Counted from the first letter of the stretch, positions 19,296-28,553 are shown. The stretch is 64,000 bases of DNA from Sulfurospirillum sp. 1612 (GCF_036556685.1 NZ_CP140614.1:1984001-2048000); one strand, 5' to 3'. The notes: generated by a model from the letters alone, not told the origin. A program made the numbers and translations.

Positions 19296-20423
19296 ATGCA
19301 AAAAGATACCATCGTCAATGATTACATTATCCGAGCCATCATCGAAGCAAATCTCCAATCTGCCAAAGAAAATCACGCGACGTTCTCTTTGGTAAAATTC
19401 TCCTATACTATTGATTTGGAGGATACTTATGGGTTCAAAGATTTCATCGCTTTTATCCACAAAAATACAAATTTTAGTCCTATTTTGTATCAAGGTCATG
19501 ATACGTTTTTGATTTTTCTAAAAGATACGAAGATTCTCGATGCAAAAACACTCATACGCGAACTCAACCGCAAAATCAAACAAATCTTTCGCTTTGAAAT
19601 CCAGCAAGTCGGTATCACCTCAAGCGATCCGCTTGATACTTACAAAAAACTGATGGACCGCGTGGATAAATACTTTGTTATGGCAAAATTTTCTAACACA
19701 AAAAATATCTTTTACGGTACCGCAGATTTTGATTTTCACCATTCGGACAATCCGATACAAGCCTTGCAAAATATCTTTAAAAAATCCAATAAAATCACGT
19801 TGAACAATATCTACAAGGGCATTCCTATCAACGAAGATGTTGATATTAGTGGATTTAGTAATGGCATTTTACAAGTTCGTATTCCCCGCTCTATGCTTTC
19901 TTTTTACAAAAAAGAGCACTTTACATTTATCCGTCATGATCTCATCCCTGATGTGATTAAAGCAGATATTTTAACGGTGGATGATTTCAAGCTCGTCCTC
20001 ATCTTAGGAAATCTCAAATATTCTTCTACATCTCCCGTGGAGCGCAAAAGTGCCCGAATTCATCCTGCACAAAAAATACATGCTATTTTGTCATGGAAAA
20101 AGAAAAAGATTTTATCTGGACACATCATAAACATTTCTGAAAATGCCACGTCACTCGAAGTACCCGAAGGTGATTTGGATGAAAAATTTGATAAAAATCT
20201 GCTGCATAAAGCACTGCACATCCAATTTCAATTTGTCAATAAAAAAAACTTTCTCTCCCTGATTGATATCACCGCTTATATTTTTAGTATCCAAGATAAT
20301 ATCATTGTCTTAAATCTTCTTCCAACTGCGGATGAAATCGAGAGAATCCGTCATTATATCGAGGTCCAACAGACCAAACTTCTCACCGATCTCAAAGTGG
20401 AATTAGCACAAAAAAAATCCTAA
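19296..20423 (+). CDS. Degenerate GGDEF-like plus PilZ domain protein
   Basis: Cytoplasmic protein of 375 aa. Residues 1 to about 145 resemble a diguanylate cyclase fold but have no GGDEF active site. The region around 245-350 resembles PilZ: RKSARIHP could be the RxxxR c-di-GMP arm, and HIINISENATSLEV stands where D/NxSxxG is expected, with the glycine replaced. It may be a c-di-GMP receptor or a degenerate relative. It precedes the thi operon on the same strand but is separated by the TPP riboswitch. Confidence 0.6.
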   Translation: MQKDTIVNDYIIRAIIEANLQSAKENHATFSLVKFSYTIDLEDTYGFKDFIAFIHKNTNFSPILYQGHDTFLIFLKDTKILDAKTLIRELNRKIKQIFRFEIQQVGITSSDPLDTYKKLMDRVDKYFVMAKFSNTKNIFYGTADFDFHHSDNPIQALQNIFKKSNKITLNNIYKGIPINEDVDISGFSNGILQVRIPRSMLSFYKKEHFTFIRHDLIPDVIKADILTVDDFKLVLILGNLKYSSTSPVERKSARIHPAQKIHAILSWKKKKILSGHIINISENATSLEVPEGDLDEKFDKNLLHKALHIQFQFVNKKNFLSLIDITAYIFSIQDNIIVLNLLPTADEIERIRHYIEVQQTKLLTDLKVELAQKKS

Positions 20424-20504
20424 CCCCACCCCTTATCATGATACTTTCAAACCCCGTTCTAAGCTCGATATAAGAGTAAAGATGCAAAAATTACAAAATT
20501 AGAA

Positions 20505-20592
20505 TGTGCTAGGGGTGCATTTTGCTGAGAAGAGCTAAGGCTCTAACCCTTGAACCTGAATTTGGATAATACCAGCGTAGGAAAGCGACACT
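20505..20592 (+). promoter_or_regulatory. TPP (thi-box) riboswitch aptamer
   Basis: The conserved thi-box cores are visible: GGGGTGC at 20512-20518, CTGAGA at 20525-20530, ACCCTTGAACCTGAATTTGG at 20546-20565, and GGATAATACCAGCGTAGGAA up to 20583. GTGCT and AGCGACAC close the P1 stem. It sits directly upstream of thiS and should repress the thiSGH-thiD2/E operon when thiamine diphosphate binds. Confidence 0.96.
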
Positions 20593-20633
20593 TTACACAA
20601 AAATGCCACCGTATCTCTCTGCAATGCCAACCT

Positions 20634-20645
20634 CCAAGATTCAGG
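20634..20645 (+). promoter_or_regulatory. Anti-aptamer strand in the TPP riboswitch expression platform
   Basis: CCAAGATTCAGG can pair with CCTGAATTTGG (20555-20565) inside the aptamer core: 11 pairs with one bulged G. CTCCA (20632-20636) can alternatively pair with TGGAG (20673-20677), which covers the thiS start codon. The two pairings are mutually exclusive, suggesting translational control. No T-tailed terminator is seen. Confidence 0.55.
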
Positions 20646-20671
20646 AACCCAACAAACTAAGGAACATGATT

Positions 20672-20869
20672 ATGGAGCTGACACTCAATAACCACACCAT
20701 ACAAACAGAACACACCAACGTGAACGATTTGATTGCTTCATTAAATCTTGAGAATCCCAACGTCGTCGTGGAGCTAAACCTTAAGATTTTAAAAAGAGTC
20801 AATTGGGAGCAAACCTTACTACATCCGGGAGATCGTGTAGAAATTATAACCTTTATGGGAGGGGGATAG
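20672..20869 (+). CDS. thiS: Sulfur carrier protein ThiS
   Basis: Ubiquitin-like carrier (65 aa) ending in the required GGG tail (ITFMGGG); its C-terminal thiocarboxylate gives sulfur to the thiazole made by ThiG. Two ATGs are close (20666 and 20672); AAGGA is better spaced for the second. The stop is immediately followed by the thiG ATG. Confidence 0.93.
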   Translation: MELTLNNHTIQTEHTNVNDLIASLNLENPNVVVELNLKILKRVNWEQTLLHPGDRVEIITFMGGG

Positions 20870-21652
20870 ATGCGGGACATACTAAAAATAGGAGACAAAG
20901 AATTCTCAAACCGATTGCTGTGCGGAACCGGAAAATTTAGAGATAAAAATGATATCAAAAAGATGCTAGCCCAAAGTGGCTCACAAATCATCACCATCGC
21001 ACTCAGAAGAGTGAATCTTGATAATCCACAGGACAATATCCTCAATTATATTCCTAAAAATATCACCTTGCTTCCCAATACATCAGGAGCAAGAAATGCT
21101 GAAGAAGCGGTAAGAATCGCCAATATTGCTAGAGAATTTGGCTGTGGTAATTTTGTAAAAATCGAGATTATTCATGAGAGTAAATACTTGATGCCAGACA
21201 ACGAAGAGACCATCAAAGCGACTAAAATACTCGCCAAAGATGGATTTGTCGTCTTACCTTATATCAACCCCGATTTGGTCACGTGCAAAAAACTTGAAGA
21301 TGCCGGTGCGAGCACAGTCATGCCTCTGGGTGCTCCGATTGGCTCAAACCGTGGGCTAGAGACGCAGAGTCTGATTGAACTCATTATCGAAAATAGTAAT
21401 CTTCCCGTCATCGTCGATGCCGGTATCGGGATGCCTTCACACGCCGCACATGCCATGGAGATGGGAGCGGATGGAGTTTTAGTCAATACCGCAATCGCCA
21501 CAGCAGAAGACCCCATGATGGCAGGGCATGCATTTTCACTCGCCGTGCAAGCAGGCAGGATGGCCCATTTGGCAAAACTCGCCAAAAAAAGTAAATATGC
21601 CCAAGCCTCTTCTCCTCTGACAGGGTTTTTACACCAAGAGCGTCAATCATGA
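20870..21652 (+). CDS. thiG: Thiazole synthase
   Basis: TIM-barrel enzyme (260 aa) that joins deoxyxylulose 5-phosphate, dehydroglycine and the ThiS sulfur into the thiazole phosphate. Typical segments are [47 protein letters not shown] and [21 protein letters not shown] (split over 20 residues). It abuts thiS and overlaps thiH by 4 bases (ATGA). Confidence 0.97.
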   Translation: MRDILKIGDKEFSNRLLCGTGKFRDKNDIKKMLAQSGSQIITIALRRVNLDNPQDNILNYIPKNITLLPNTSGARNAEEAVRIANIAREFGCGNFVKIEIIHESKYLMPDNEETIKATKILAKDGFVVLPYINPDLVTCKKLEDAGASTVMPLGAPIGSNRGLETQSLIELIIENSNLPVIVDAGIGMPSHAAHAMEMGADGVLVNTAIATAEDPMMAGHAFSLAVQAGRMAHLAKLAKKSKYAQASSPLTGFLHQERQS

Positions 21653-22749
21653 GTTTTTTAGCACAATTAAAAGCGTATGAAGAATTTGATTTTAAGGATT
21701 ATTTTGACCATGTCACTGATACTATGATTTTTGAATCCATCGAGAAAAAAACGCTCGATTGGTATGATTTTTTAAATCTCCTATCCCCAAGAGCCAAACA
21801 ACATTTAGAAGCTCTCGCTAGACGTGCGCATGAGGTGACGGTGCAACACTTTGGGTATACCATCAGCTTATACCTTCCCATTTACGTATCCAACTACTGC
21901 AGTAGCCATTGTCTTTATTGTGGCTTTAGCAAACAAAATCGCATCAAAAGAAACAAACTCAGCTTAGAAGAGGTTGAAATCGAAGCGCAAGAAATTGCCA
22001 AAACGGGTATCAAACATATCTTGTTTTTGACCGGTGAATCTAAAAAAATCACCCCGCTTAGCTACCTCATCGATGTTGCTAAAATATTAAGACGTCATTT
22101 TGCACAAGTAGCCATCGAAGTGGCACCCATGGATGAAAAGGAGTACCATCAACTCTTTGAAGCTGGCGTCGATGCGCTCACGGTTTATCAAGAAGTTTAT
22201 GATAAAACCATCTACCAACAGGTGCATATTAGTGGAGAAAAAACAAACTACCAATACCGCCTCGATGCACCTGAACGTGGTGCAAAAGCAGGATTTAGAA
22301 ACATCAATATCGGGCCGCTTTTTGGTTTGGGTGAGATTCTTCCTGAAGCTTTTTTTGGTGGACTTCATGCCAAATATCTCAGTGACAAGTACTTAGAGTG
22401 TGAAGTGGGACTCTCCTTGCCACGCATCAATGAAGCCGAAGGGGGATTTCAACCTCTTAGCCTCTTAGATGATACAACGTTTGTGCAGATTATGTGTGCG
22501 TATCGTCTCTTTTTACCACGTGCTGATATCAATATCTCAACAAGAGAAACCGCAGAATTTAGAGATAATTTACTCAAAATTTGTGCGACAAAATTCTCAG
22601 CAGGCTCCAAAACCGAAGTCGGCGGCTACACAAAAGCCAAAACCGAACCACAGTTTGAAATTAGTGATGCAAGAGACACGACGCACGTCATCGAGCGCAT
22701 CCAAAGCATGGGCTATGAGCCCGTGTATAAAAATTGGGAAGGAATATAA
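21649..22749 (+). CDS. thiH: 2-iminoacetate synthase (radical SAM)
   Basis: Radical SAM tyrosine lyase (366 aa) producing dehydroglycine for ThiG and releasing p-cresol. The [4Fe-4S] motif is [11 protein letters not shown] (Cx3Cx2C), and the C-terminal BATS-type region contains [12 protein letters not shown]. Use of ThiH rather than ThiO suits low-oxygen growth. ATGA overlap with thiG. Confidence 0.96.
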   Translation: MSFLAQLKAYEEFDFKDYFDHVTDTMIFESIEKKTLDWYDFLNLLSPRAKQHLEALARRAHEVTVQHFGYTISLYLPIYVSNYCSSHCLYCGFSKQNRIKRNKLSLEEVEIEAQEIAKTGIKHILFLTGESKKITPLSYLIDVAKILRRHFAQVAIEVAPMDEKEYHQLFEAGVDALTVYQEVYDKTIYQQVHISGEKTNYQYRLDAPERGAKAGFRNINIGPLFGLGEILPEAFFGGLHAKYLSDKYLECEVGLSLPRINEAEGGFQPLSLLDDTTFVQIMCAYRLFLPRADINISTRETAEFRDNLLKICATKFSAGSKTEVGGYTKAKTEPQFEISDARDTTHVIERIQSMGYEPVYKNWEGI

Positions 22750-22750
22750 C

Positions 22751-23782
22751 ATGATAAAAATATACAGAATCTTAGATGCCAATGTCAATCGTGCAGCAGA
22801 GGGAATTCGTGTGGTCGAGGATATTTGTCGGTTTCATTTTGAAGATGAAAATCTTACCAAAAAACTGCGCGATATCCGTCACAAAATCCGAAAAAATCTC
22901 TCAAGCGTCGATACGCATCTGTTGAAGTATCGCGACGCTGATCATGATATCGGCAAAGGCATCTCCACCGCTAGCAAAATTGACAAAAAAGCCTCCATCG
23001 CACAGAGTATCTTTGCCAACTTTAAACGTGCACTTGAAGCCATCCGTGTCATCGAAGAGATCCTAAAAACCACAGAAGATATGTATCACATCGGCAAAAG
23101 TTATGAAGCCTTGCGTTATGAGCTTTATTACTTAGAAAAAGAGTTGATGGAACGCCATCAAAAAAGAGTGTTACCTGAGGGAATTTATGGTATTACCTTC
23201 TCAAAATTTTCAAATGGCAGAAGCAATATTGAAATCGTACGCGATATGATAGATTGTGGTATCACAGTCATCCAATATCGTGAAAAAGACAAAAGTTTGA
23301 AAGAGATGTATGAAGAGGCTTTGATTTTAAGAGAGATGACACGCAAAGCCGGCGTCGTTTTCATCATCAACGATCACGTAGAACTCGCCATGATGGTCGA
23401 TGCCGATGGCGTACACATCGGACAAGATGATTGGCCTCTAGAGAAGGTGCGGAAACTCATCGGCGATGACAAAATCATCGGGCTCTCCACTCACTCCAAA
23501 GAGCAAGCCCTAGAAGCGGTGGAACTTGGAGCTGATTACATCGGAGTCGGACCGATTTATGATACTAAAACCAAAGATTATGCCACTGTCGGGGTCGAAT
23601 ACTTAGAGTTTGTCGCTCAAAATATCCCTATTCCTTTTGTCGCCATCGGCGGCATCAAAGAGCACAACTTGAGCGAGATTATCAAACGAGGCGCCAAAAG
23701 TTTTGCCCTAGTTACGGAGCTGACAATGGCAGTAGATATGCGAGCCAAAGTGGAGGCACTAGAGACGATTATCAAATCTTAA
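22751..23782 (+). CDS. thiE: Fused ThiD2 (HMP-phosphate kinase) and ThiE (thiamine phosphate synthase)
   Basis: The gene starts at the ATG 22751 (MIKIYRILDANVNRAAEG), two bases from thiH, giving 343 aa. Residues 1 to about 135 match the ThiD2 domain (ILDANVNRAAEGIRVVED), reported in the literature as a monofunctional HMP-phosphate kinase. Residues about 140-343 are a ThiE barrel with QYREK, INDHVELA, DGVHIGQDD, GVGPIYDTKTK and AIGGI. The fusion would phosphorylate HMP-P and couple HMP-PP to thiazole phosphate in one protein. The frame extends further upstream over thiH, but that part is not thi-like. Confidence 0.92.
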   Translation: MIKIYRILDANVNRAAEGIRVVEDICRFHFEDENLTKKLRDIRHKIRKNLSSVDTHLLKYRDADHDIGKGISTASKIDKKASIAQSIFANFKRALEAIRVIEEILKTTEDMYHIGKSYEALRYELYYLEKELMERHQKRVLPEGIYGITFSKFSNGRSNIEIVRDMIDCGITVIQYREKDKSLKEMYEEALILREMTRKAGVVFIINDHVELAMMVDADGVHIGQDDWPLEKVRKLIGDDKIIGLSTHSKEQALEAVELGADYIGVGPIYDTKTKDYATVGVEYLEFVAQNIPIPFVAIGGIKEHNLSEIIKRGAKSFALVTELTMAVDMRAKVEALETIIKS

Positions 23783-23806
23783 AATCTATTGATTTTTACT
23801 TAGATT

Positions 23807-24604
23807 TTATAGAAAAAATTCAGGCTCTTTACGTGCTTGACAATTGGTATTTAATCTCTCAGCCATCGCCTTCCATGCGCTATCTTCAACCACTCTTGCC
23901 TCACTTGGGCAATTTTTGATGCAGGCACAACAGCGAATGCACAATGTCGCATTGGTTTGAATTTGCTCATCTAAAAATATCGCCCCAGTGGGGCACACAT
24001 CGATACATGCACCACATACACTACAGAGCTCATAATCACTCAAAGGCGCCACACTGTTGGGTGGCATCGCCTCTTTGTAGGGAAAATTACCAGGCACTTC
24101 TAAATCCATTGGCAGGCAAGTGGGTGATACGTTGTTGATTTTATCTTTAATTTTTTTGGCAAATGCTGCTATTTTTTGCAAATCTAACGCATCAGGTCTT
24201 CCCTGTGCGATTGGAGTTTTTGCCGTTGAGTACGAGTGTTCTCCTATAAAAGCACCTCCGGCAATCGGCGTAAAGCCCAATGTTATCACGAAATGTTTTA
24301 ACTCTAATAGTGCATCTTCAAATGCTCTATTCCCATACACGACGACGAGGATTGCAAGCGTATTATTGGCACGCAACTGTTTCAATCGTGCCATCGCCTC
24401 AGCACTCAAGCGTCCTGCATATACCGGAGCACCGATAATAACGATCTCATCTGAGCATACTCTTGTTGTTTTTGTCTGTTGCGCATAGGTGAGATCCAAA
24501 TCTTCAACCACCTCAGCACCCAAGTTGTGAGCGATACACTCCAATACCTTTTTTGTTGTTTGTGTTGGTGAAAAATACACCATTTTGACGCGTTTAAATT
24601 CCAT
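23807..24604 (-). CDS. EFR1-type flavodoxin-ferredoxin fusion
   Basis: Residues 1 to about 170 form a flavodoxin-like fold (YFSPTQTTKKV as the FMN phosphate loop, GAPVYAGRLS). The C-terminal region has two 4Fe-4S motifs, CSVCGACIDVCP and CIRCCACIKNCP. EFR1-family proteins are cytoplasmic electron carriers of unassigned role in anaerobes. It ends convergent with thiE and lies downstream of an MscS gene with a 205-base gap. Confidence 0.88.
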   Translation of the reverse strand: MEFKRVKMVYFSPTQTTKKVLECIAHNLGAEVVEDLDLTYAQQTKTTRVCSDEIVIIGAPVYAGRLSAEAMARLKQLRANNTLAILVVVYGNRAFEDALLELKHFVITLGFTPIAGGAFIGEHSYSTAKTPIAQGRPDALDLQKIAAFAKKIKDKINNVSPTCLPMDLEVPGNFPYKEAMPPNSVAPLSDYELCSVCGACIDVCPTGAIFLDEQIQTNATLCIRCCACIKNCPSEARVVEDSAWKAMAERLNTNCQARKEPEFFL

Positions 24605-24809
24605 GATTCCTCTTCAAAGCGGGGTGAGACTTCTTAAGATTTTGGCATTGATAGAAAACAATCTCGCAAGCCTCAGAGAGATAAACATTGGATGCATTTG
24701 AACATTGCGGCAAACATGTAAATCAATCACTTTTTTTCTTTATCTTTCCCCATCAGATTATTTTTGAATCATATCAAAATTTAGCTATTATCTACAATAA
24801 AACTGATCG
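24605..24809. other. Intergenic region without recognised feature
   Basis: Some 205 bases between the flavodoxin-ferredoxin gene and the upstream MscS gene, both on the minus strand. I see no gene, terminator or convincing operator. Confidence 0.4.
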
Positions 24810-25853
24810 CTATTCTGCGTTTTTTTCACGCTCTTTGAGCTCTTTTAAACGTTGGCGTTTGGTCTCTATATTCTCTTTGACTCTCTCTTTTTCCTCGTCT
24901 TTGGCCTCTTTTGATTGCAATTCCAGATTTTTGATATCCTCAATCAGTTGTTCTTGCTCTTTTTCCTTTTGTTCTGATTGTTCTGCTTTATCAAAGACAA
25001 TTTTTTCCGCTTCTACGCCCTCTGTTTTTGGTGAAGTTGGAGCCGTAAAAGTCGGGATAATTTTCTCATTGTCTCCAATTTTTCGCTGATTCATAAAAGT
25101 AGGTGATACGATTTCAATCCCCTCCTCATGTAATACTTCCAAAACAGAGCGAAACAGGTTAGAACGCGCAGTAATCAGCCCTTTTACCTCATTTAGAAGA
25201 CCAGAAATACGATAGGTAACGGAGAAATTACCCAATTCCAAAATATGTACAAAGGCATGCTCAAGCCCACTTTTTTCTGCTGCTTGAATCAACAAAGTCT
25301 CGATTTTAGAATGAGGCACATCATAACCTAAAGAGAGTGACGCAGAGACAATCGCCCCAGTACTAGGCGTGGCTGAAATCGGATTTTTAATCAAATACGC
25401 ATTGGGGATGGCGATTAATTCTCTAGTTTCAGATTGAATCTCCGTATCAAATAAGCCTCGTTGAGAAACACGTCCAAAGAACTCACCCACGCGAATAAAA
25501 TCACCCGTAGAAAAGGGTTTCATAATGCGGAGCAATACCCCTGCCATCAAATTGGCAATAATATTTGTCGATGAAAATGCGATGATACCAGAGAGCACGA
25601 TTCCAATCAAACGCATCACGTCGCTGCGAGATTCTTCACTCAAAGGCAAGGTCATCACCAGTGCCAAAACAGCAATCAAACTCAGTAACAACATCACCAG
25701 TTGTACCGGAAATTTTTGCTCATTGCCACGTTCGGGATATCGTCCAATCAAAAACCAATAAACGCCCCATAAAATGCCCATACAGAGCACAAGAGTAGCG
25801 ATAAATGGTAAAAATGGAGCAACAAGTGTCATGATACTATTGATGTTTCCCAT
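24810..25853 (-). CDS. MscS-family mechanosensitive channel with charged coiled-coil tail
   Basis: The ATG at 25853 (MGNINSIM) with AAAGGA upstream gives 347 aa; the frame is open 13 codons further. Three helices at the N-terminus are followed by the MscS pore and beta domain (ANLMAGVLLRIMKPFSTGDFI in part, RVGEFFGRV, IPNAYLI). The last ~75 residues are very rich in Glu, Lys and Gln and predict a coiled coil, absent in E. coli MscS. It relieves osmotic downshock by family function. Confidence 0.88.
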   Translation of the reverse strand: MGNINSIMTLVAPFLPFIATLVLCMGILWGVYWFLIGRYPERGNEQKFPVQLVMLLLSLIAVLALVMTLPLSEESRSDVMRLIGIVLSGIIAFSSTNIIANLMAGVLLRIMKPFSTGDFIRVGEFFGRVSQRGLFDTEIQSETRELIAIPNAYLIKNPISATPSTGAIVSASLSLGYDVPHSKIETLLIQAAEKSGLEHAFVHILELGNFSVTYRISGLLNEVKGLITARSNLFRSVLEVLHEEGIEIVSPTFMNQRKIGDNEKIIPTFTAPTSPKTEGVEAEKIVFDKAEQSEQKEKEQEQLIEDIKNLELQSKEAKDEEKERVKENIETKRQRLKELKEREKNAE

Positions 25854-25886
25854 GGTAACACATCCTTTTATTGATCTTTGCAGATA

Positions 25887-25949
25887 TACCAAAGATATTG
25901 GTAATAATTTTAACGTTGTATTACTTAAAGTATCTATTTGATACCTTTG
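25887..25949. promoter_or_regulatory. Two inverted repeats between mscS-like gene and tsdBA
   Basis: TACCAA-AGATA-TTGGTA at 25887-25903 has perfect 6-base arms; AAAGTATC (25928-25935) and GATACCTTT (25941-25949) pair with one bulge. Both lie in the divergent region and could be operators for either gene. No regulator is assigned. Confidence 0.3.
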
Positions 25950-26072
25950 GGTGCCATATGCAAATTTTTTATTTTACACTTATGAGAAAAAATCGCCTTA
26001 AATTATTCAGGCATTATTAATAACTTAACCTATATACTAATATAAATAACATTTATCATAAGGAGCAAAATA

Positions 26073-26813
26073 GTGACACACTTTTATAGTGATGCACAAT
26101 GTGGTATGAAGATTTTGAGAAAATTCATCGCGTTGTCATCCGCTGCCATTTTCATCCCGATTCTCGCCTTTGGTGCGGGGGATATGGGAAAAACTCTGTA
26201 CGATCAAGGAGACCAAGGTGCTATCATTGCCTGTAGCAGTTGTCATGGCGCACAAGGTCAGGGAGAAGCCAGTACGGGTATGCCCGCATTAGGAGACTTA
26301 CAACCTGCTTATACCATCAAGGCATTGCAGGCTTTCAAGTCCAAAGAGCGCAAAAATGATATCATGAACAACATAGCCGCAGGGCTTTCTGAACAGCAGA
26401 TGCAGGCCGTTGCCAACTATATCAGCACCCTTCCACAACCAAAACCTGCTGCTATAAAATCGAAAACTTTAGTAGAAAAAGGTCGTATTTTATTTGAATA
26501 TGGCAAAAAAATATCTGCCACTGATTGGGTGCCATCGTGTTATCTTTGTCACGGTCAAAATGCCCAAGGTGCGGGAGATTTATTTCCGCCTCTTATCAAC
26601 CAAAATGCAGCCTATCTCAAAACACAATTGCTTGATTTTAAAAGTGGAAAACGCGTAGACCAAACCGATGGTTTGATGAAATCAATCGCTGAAAAACTCT
26701 CCAAAGAGGATATCGATGCCATCAGTGCCTATTTGGCGTCTAAGTCAATCGTACGCGGGTATGAATGGCCTTATAAAATGCGCTCACAAGCAGAAAAAAA
26801 GGATAAAAGATGA
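26073..26813 (+). CDS. tsdB: Diheme c-type cytochrome, TsdB-like electron acceptor
   Basis: Periplasmic cytochrome c4-like protein with heme motifs C54-SS-C57-H58 and C156-YL-C159-H160. A GTG start with AAGGAG 7 bases upstream is preferred; an in-frame ATG 11 codons later (MKILRKF) has no ribosome site. A signal peptide follows (about 12-35). The stop overlaps the next gene by ATGA. Next to TsdA, such diheme proteins pass electrons between thiosulfate dehydrogenase and the respiratory chain. Confidence 0.82.
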   Translation: MTHFYSDAQCGMKILRKFIALSSAAIFIPILAFGAGDMGKTLYDQGDQGAIIACSSCHGAQGQGEASTGMPALGDLQPAYTIKALQAFKSKERKNDIMNNIAAGLSEQQMQAVANYISTLPQPKPAAIKSKTLVEKGRILFEYGKKISATDWVPSCYLCHGQNAQGAGDLFPPLINQNAAYLKTQLLDFKSGKRVDQTDGLMKSIAEKLSKEDIDAISAYLASKSIVRGYEWPYKMRSQAEKKDKR

Positions 26814-27691
26814 GAAAAGTAATTTTATTTTTTTATATCATGATATTTATGGGCGTATCTGGATTTGCCGCATCGACTCAACAATCTACCGCAGATATCA
26901 GTAAAGCACTCGATGGCAAACCTGTGGATTATGCCGCCGCAAAAAGTATGCTCAGTAAAATACAATTTGATGCCCCTTTTCCTGCTGAAGTAGAAAAACA
27001 AAACAGTGAATTTGGTGAATTTGTGAAACTTGGTTACCTCCTTTTTACACAAACAAAAAAGTATGCTCCAAAATATGTCGGAAGTGCACTGAGTTGTAAT
27101 AATTGTCACCTCAATGCCGGTGCTTTAGCAAACTCTGCTCCAATGTGGGCTTCTTATGGAATGTACCCAGCATATCGTGGTAAAAATCATCTAGTCAATA
27201 GTTTTGAAAACCGTTTGCAAGGATGCTTTATTTATTCAGAAAATGGAATCGTACCTCCATCAGGCGGTGTCATCCTCAAATCGCTCTCAGCCTATATTTA
27301 TTGGATGTCAAAAGGGGTTCCAGTCGGCGTCTCACTACCAGGTCGAGGCTATCCGAAGGTAAAACCCGCTAAAAAAGCCGACCTTAAAAAAGGTGAAGCT
27401 GTTTATATGCAAAAATGTGCCATCTGCCACGGTAAATTTGGTGAAGGTGTGAAAACGCGTCATGCCCATGAATACCAATTTCCGCCATTGTGGGGACCAG
27501 ATTCTTACAACTGGGGAGCAGGTATGCATAAAGTTTCTAATTTTGCAAACTTCATCAAAGCCAATATGCCACTAGGCCAAAGCTATACCCTCAGTGACCA
27601 AGAAGCTTGGGATATCGCCGCTTGGGTCAATCAAAAAAGTCATAGCAGACCGACAAGAGTCTCTGACCCGATTAATGGTCCTGCTTTTTAA
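26810..27691 (+). CDS. tsdA: Thiosulfate dehydrogenase / tetrathionate reductase TsdA
   Basis: Periplasmic diheme enzyme (293 aa) interconverting thiosulfate and tetrathionate. Signal peptide at 1-20. Heme 1 is C96-NN-C99-H100; C139 in NRLQGCF with SENG after it corresponds to the unusual axial cysteine of the catalytic heme. Heme 2 is C203-AI-C206-H207, with KANMPLG supplying a likely Met ligand. In Campylobacter jejuni TsdA mainly reduces tetrathionate; direction here cannot be told. Coupled to tsdB. Confidence 0.9.
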   Translation: MRKVILFFYIMIFMGVSGFAASTQQSTADISKALDGKPVDYAAAKSMLSKIQFDAPFPAEVEKQNSEFGEFVKLGYLLFTQTKKYAPKYVGSALSCNNCHLNAGALANSAPMWASYGMYPAYRGKNHLVNSFENRLQGCFIYSENGIVPPSGGVILKSLSAYIYWMSKGVPVGVSLPGRGYPKVKPAKKADLKKGEAVYMQKCAICHGKFGEGVKTRHAHEYQFPPLWGPDSYNWGAGMHKVSNFANFIKANMPLGQSYTLSDQEAWDIAAWVNQKSHSRPTRVSDPINGPAF

Positions 27692-27717
27692 GCACTCAAA
27701 TAAAATACTCTCAAAAA

Positions 27718-27749
27718 GGATAGGAAAATGCAGCATGCTTTTCCTATCC
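27718..27749 (+). terminator. Hairpin after tsdA
   Basis: GGATAGGAAAA (27718-27728) pairs perfectly over 11 bases with TTTTCCTATCC (27739-27749) around a 10-base loop. It lies between tsdA and rof and probably separates their transcripts. Confidence 0.65.
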
Positions 27750-27771
27750 ACAATATCATCAAAGGAGCCTC

Positions 27772-28017
27772 ATGATAAGTTGTGCGCACTATGATTACAT
27801 AGAAATCGCTTGCCTGTATCACTATGACATCAAACTCACTCTAAAATCTGGAGAAGTCATCGAAGGAAGGGCCCTAGATACAGCACGCAATAGCGATTTG
27901 AAAGAGTGCATCAAAATAAAGACAAGCGTTGATGAGCCCCTTATTGTCCTCGACGATATCATGAGACTTCAAATCAAGACCAAAAATCCACACTTTCAAA
28001 GTGTCTCATTTACCTAA
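27772..28017 (+). CDS. rof: Rof-family Rho-binding antiterminator
   Basis: Small protein (81 aa) with the Rof/YaeO pattern: CAHYDYIEIACLYHYDIKLT, then GEVIEGRALDT, an Sm-like fold. In E. coli Rof binds transcription termination factor Rho and blocks its RNA site. AAAGGAGCCTC precedes the ATG. It stands alone between two hairpins. Assignment rests on motif resemblance. Confidence 0.78.
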   Translation: MISCAHYDYIEIACLYHYDIKLTLKSGEVIEGRALDTARNSDLKECIKIKTSVDEPLIVLDDIMRLQIKTKNPHFQSVSFT

Positions 28018-28027
28018 ACGAAACCCC

Positions 28028-28060
28028 AATCACCCTCTTAAAAGTGGGCGTGATTTTATT
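28028..28060 (+). terminator. Terminator-like hairpin after rof
   Basis: AATCAC (28028-28033) pairs with GTGATT (28050-28055), extended inward by CC/GG, followed by TTATTT. It lies between the convergent rof and heme-binding genes. Confidence 0.5.
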
Positions 28061-28484
28061 TGTCTCCAAAAGTTGCCTTGAGTCCTGCAACCAAATCTGC
28101 GCGTTGTTGTGCACTAAGACGCGCCTTTTTATGCATCCACGGATACATGAACATCGGCATATCGCCCTCTTTTACTTCTGAGGCGGCCTCATCTCCTTTG
28201 TTGCGTTTTTGTACACCCCATGCTGAGACATTAAAATGATCGCGTCCCTCTTGGACATCACTATAAACGAGCCAAGAAATAGGCGCAATTTTACTATAAA
28301 GTGGCCACTTGGTTTCAAAACTATGACAATCAGCACACGCATTGGCAAAGAGTTTTTTTGTTCTTGGGCTGTCCCATTTTGGGGTGCTAATGATGGCAGG
28401 ATTGGTGTGATTTTTCCCATAAGGGATGAATTGAATCAGTATCGCCAAAACGATGATTGAAATCAAAATTTTTGTTTTATTCAT
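28056..28484 (-). CDS. Small heme-binding domain protein (Haem_bd type)
   Basis: Secreted or membrane-anchored protein of 142 aa: N-terminal hydrophobic helix (about 4-22), then one c-type heme motif CADCHS and the family pattern WPLYSKIAPISWLVYSDVQEGR and FMYPWMHKKARLS. These proteins are periplasmic heme-binding domains of unassigned role. Divergent from recQ. Confidence 0.85.
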   Translation of the reverse strand: MNKTKILISIIVLAILIQFIPYGKNHTNPAIISTPKWDSPRTKKLFANACADCHSFETKWPLYSKIAPISWLVYSDVQEGRDHFNVSAWGVQKRNKGDEAASEVKEGDMPMFMYPWMHKKARLSAQQRADLVAGLKATFGDK

Positions 28485-28553
28485 AACGCGTCCTTAAATT
28501 TTAGATTGACAATTATAAACACACAAAATGAAATGAAAATGAAAAAGTTAAAA

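Noticed and set aside
20603-20671. ATG at 20603 as the thiS start
   Set aside because: The extra 23 residues are encoded by the riboswitch expression platform; ThiS proteins are about 65 aa.
22469-22750. Long N-terminal extension of the thiE reading frame over thiH
   Set aside because: The extension is out of frame with thiH, has no domain character, and a ribosome site plus ATG at 22751 gives the exact ThiD2 N-terminus.
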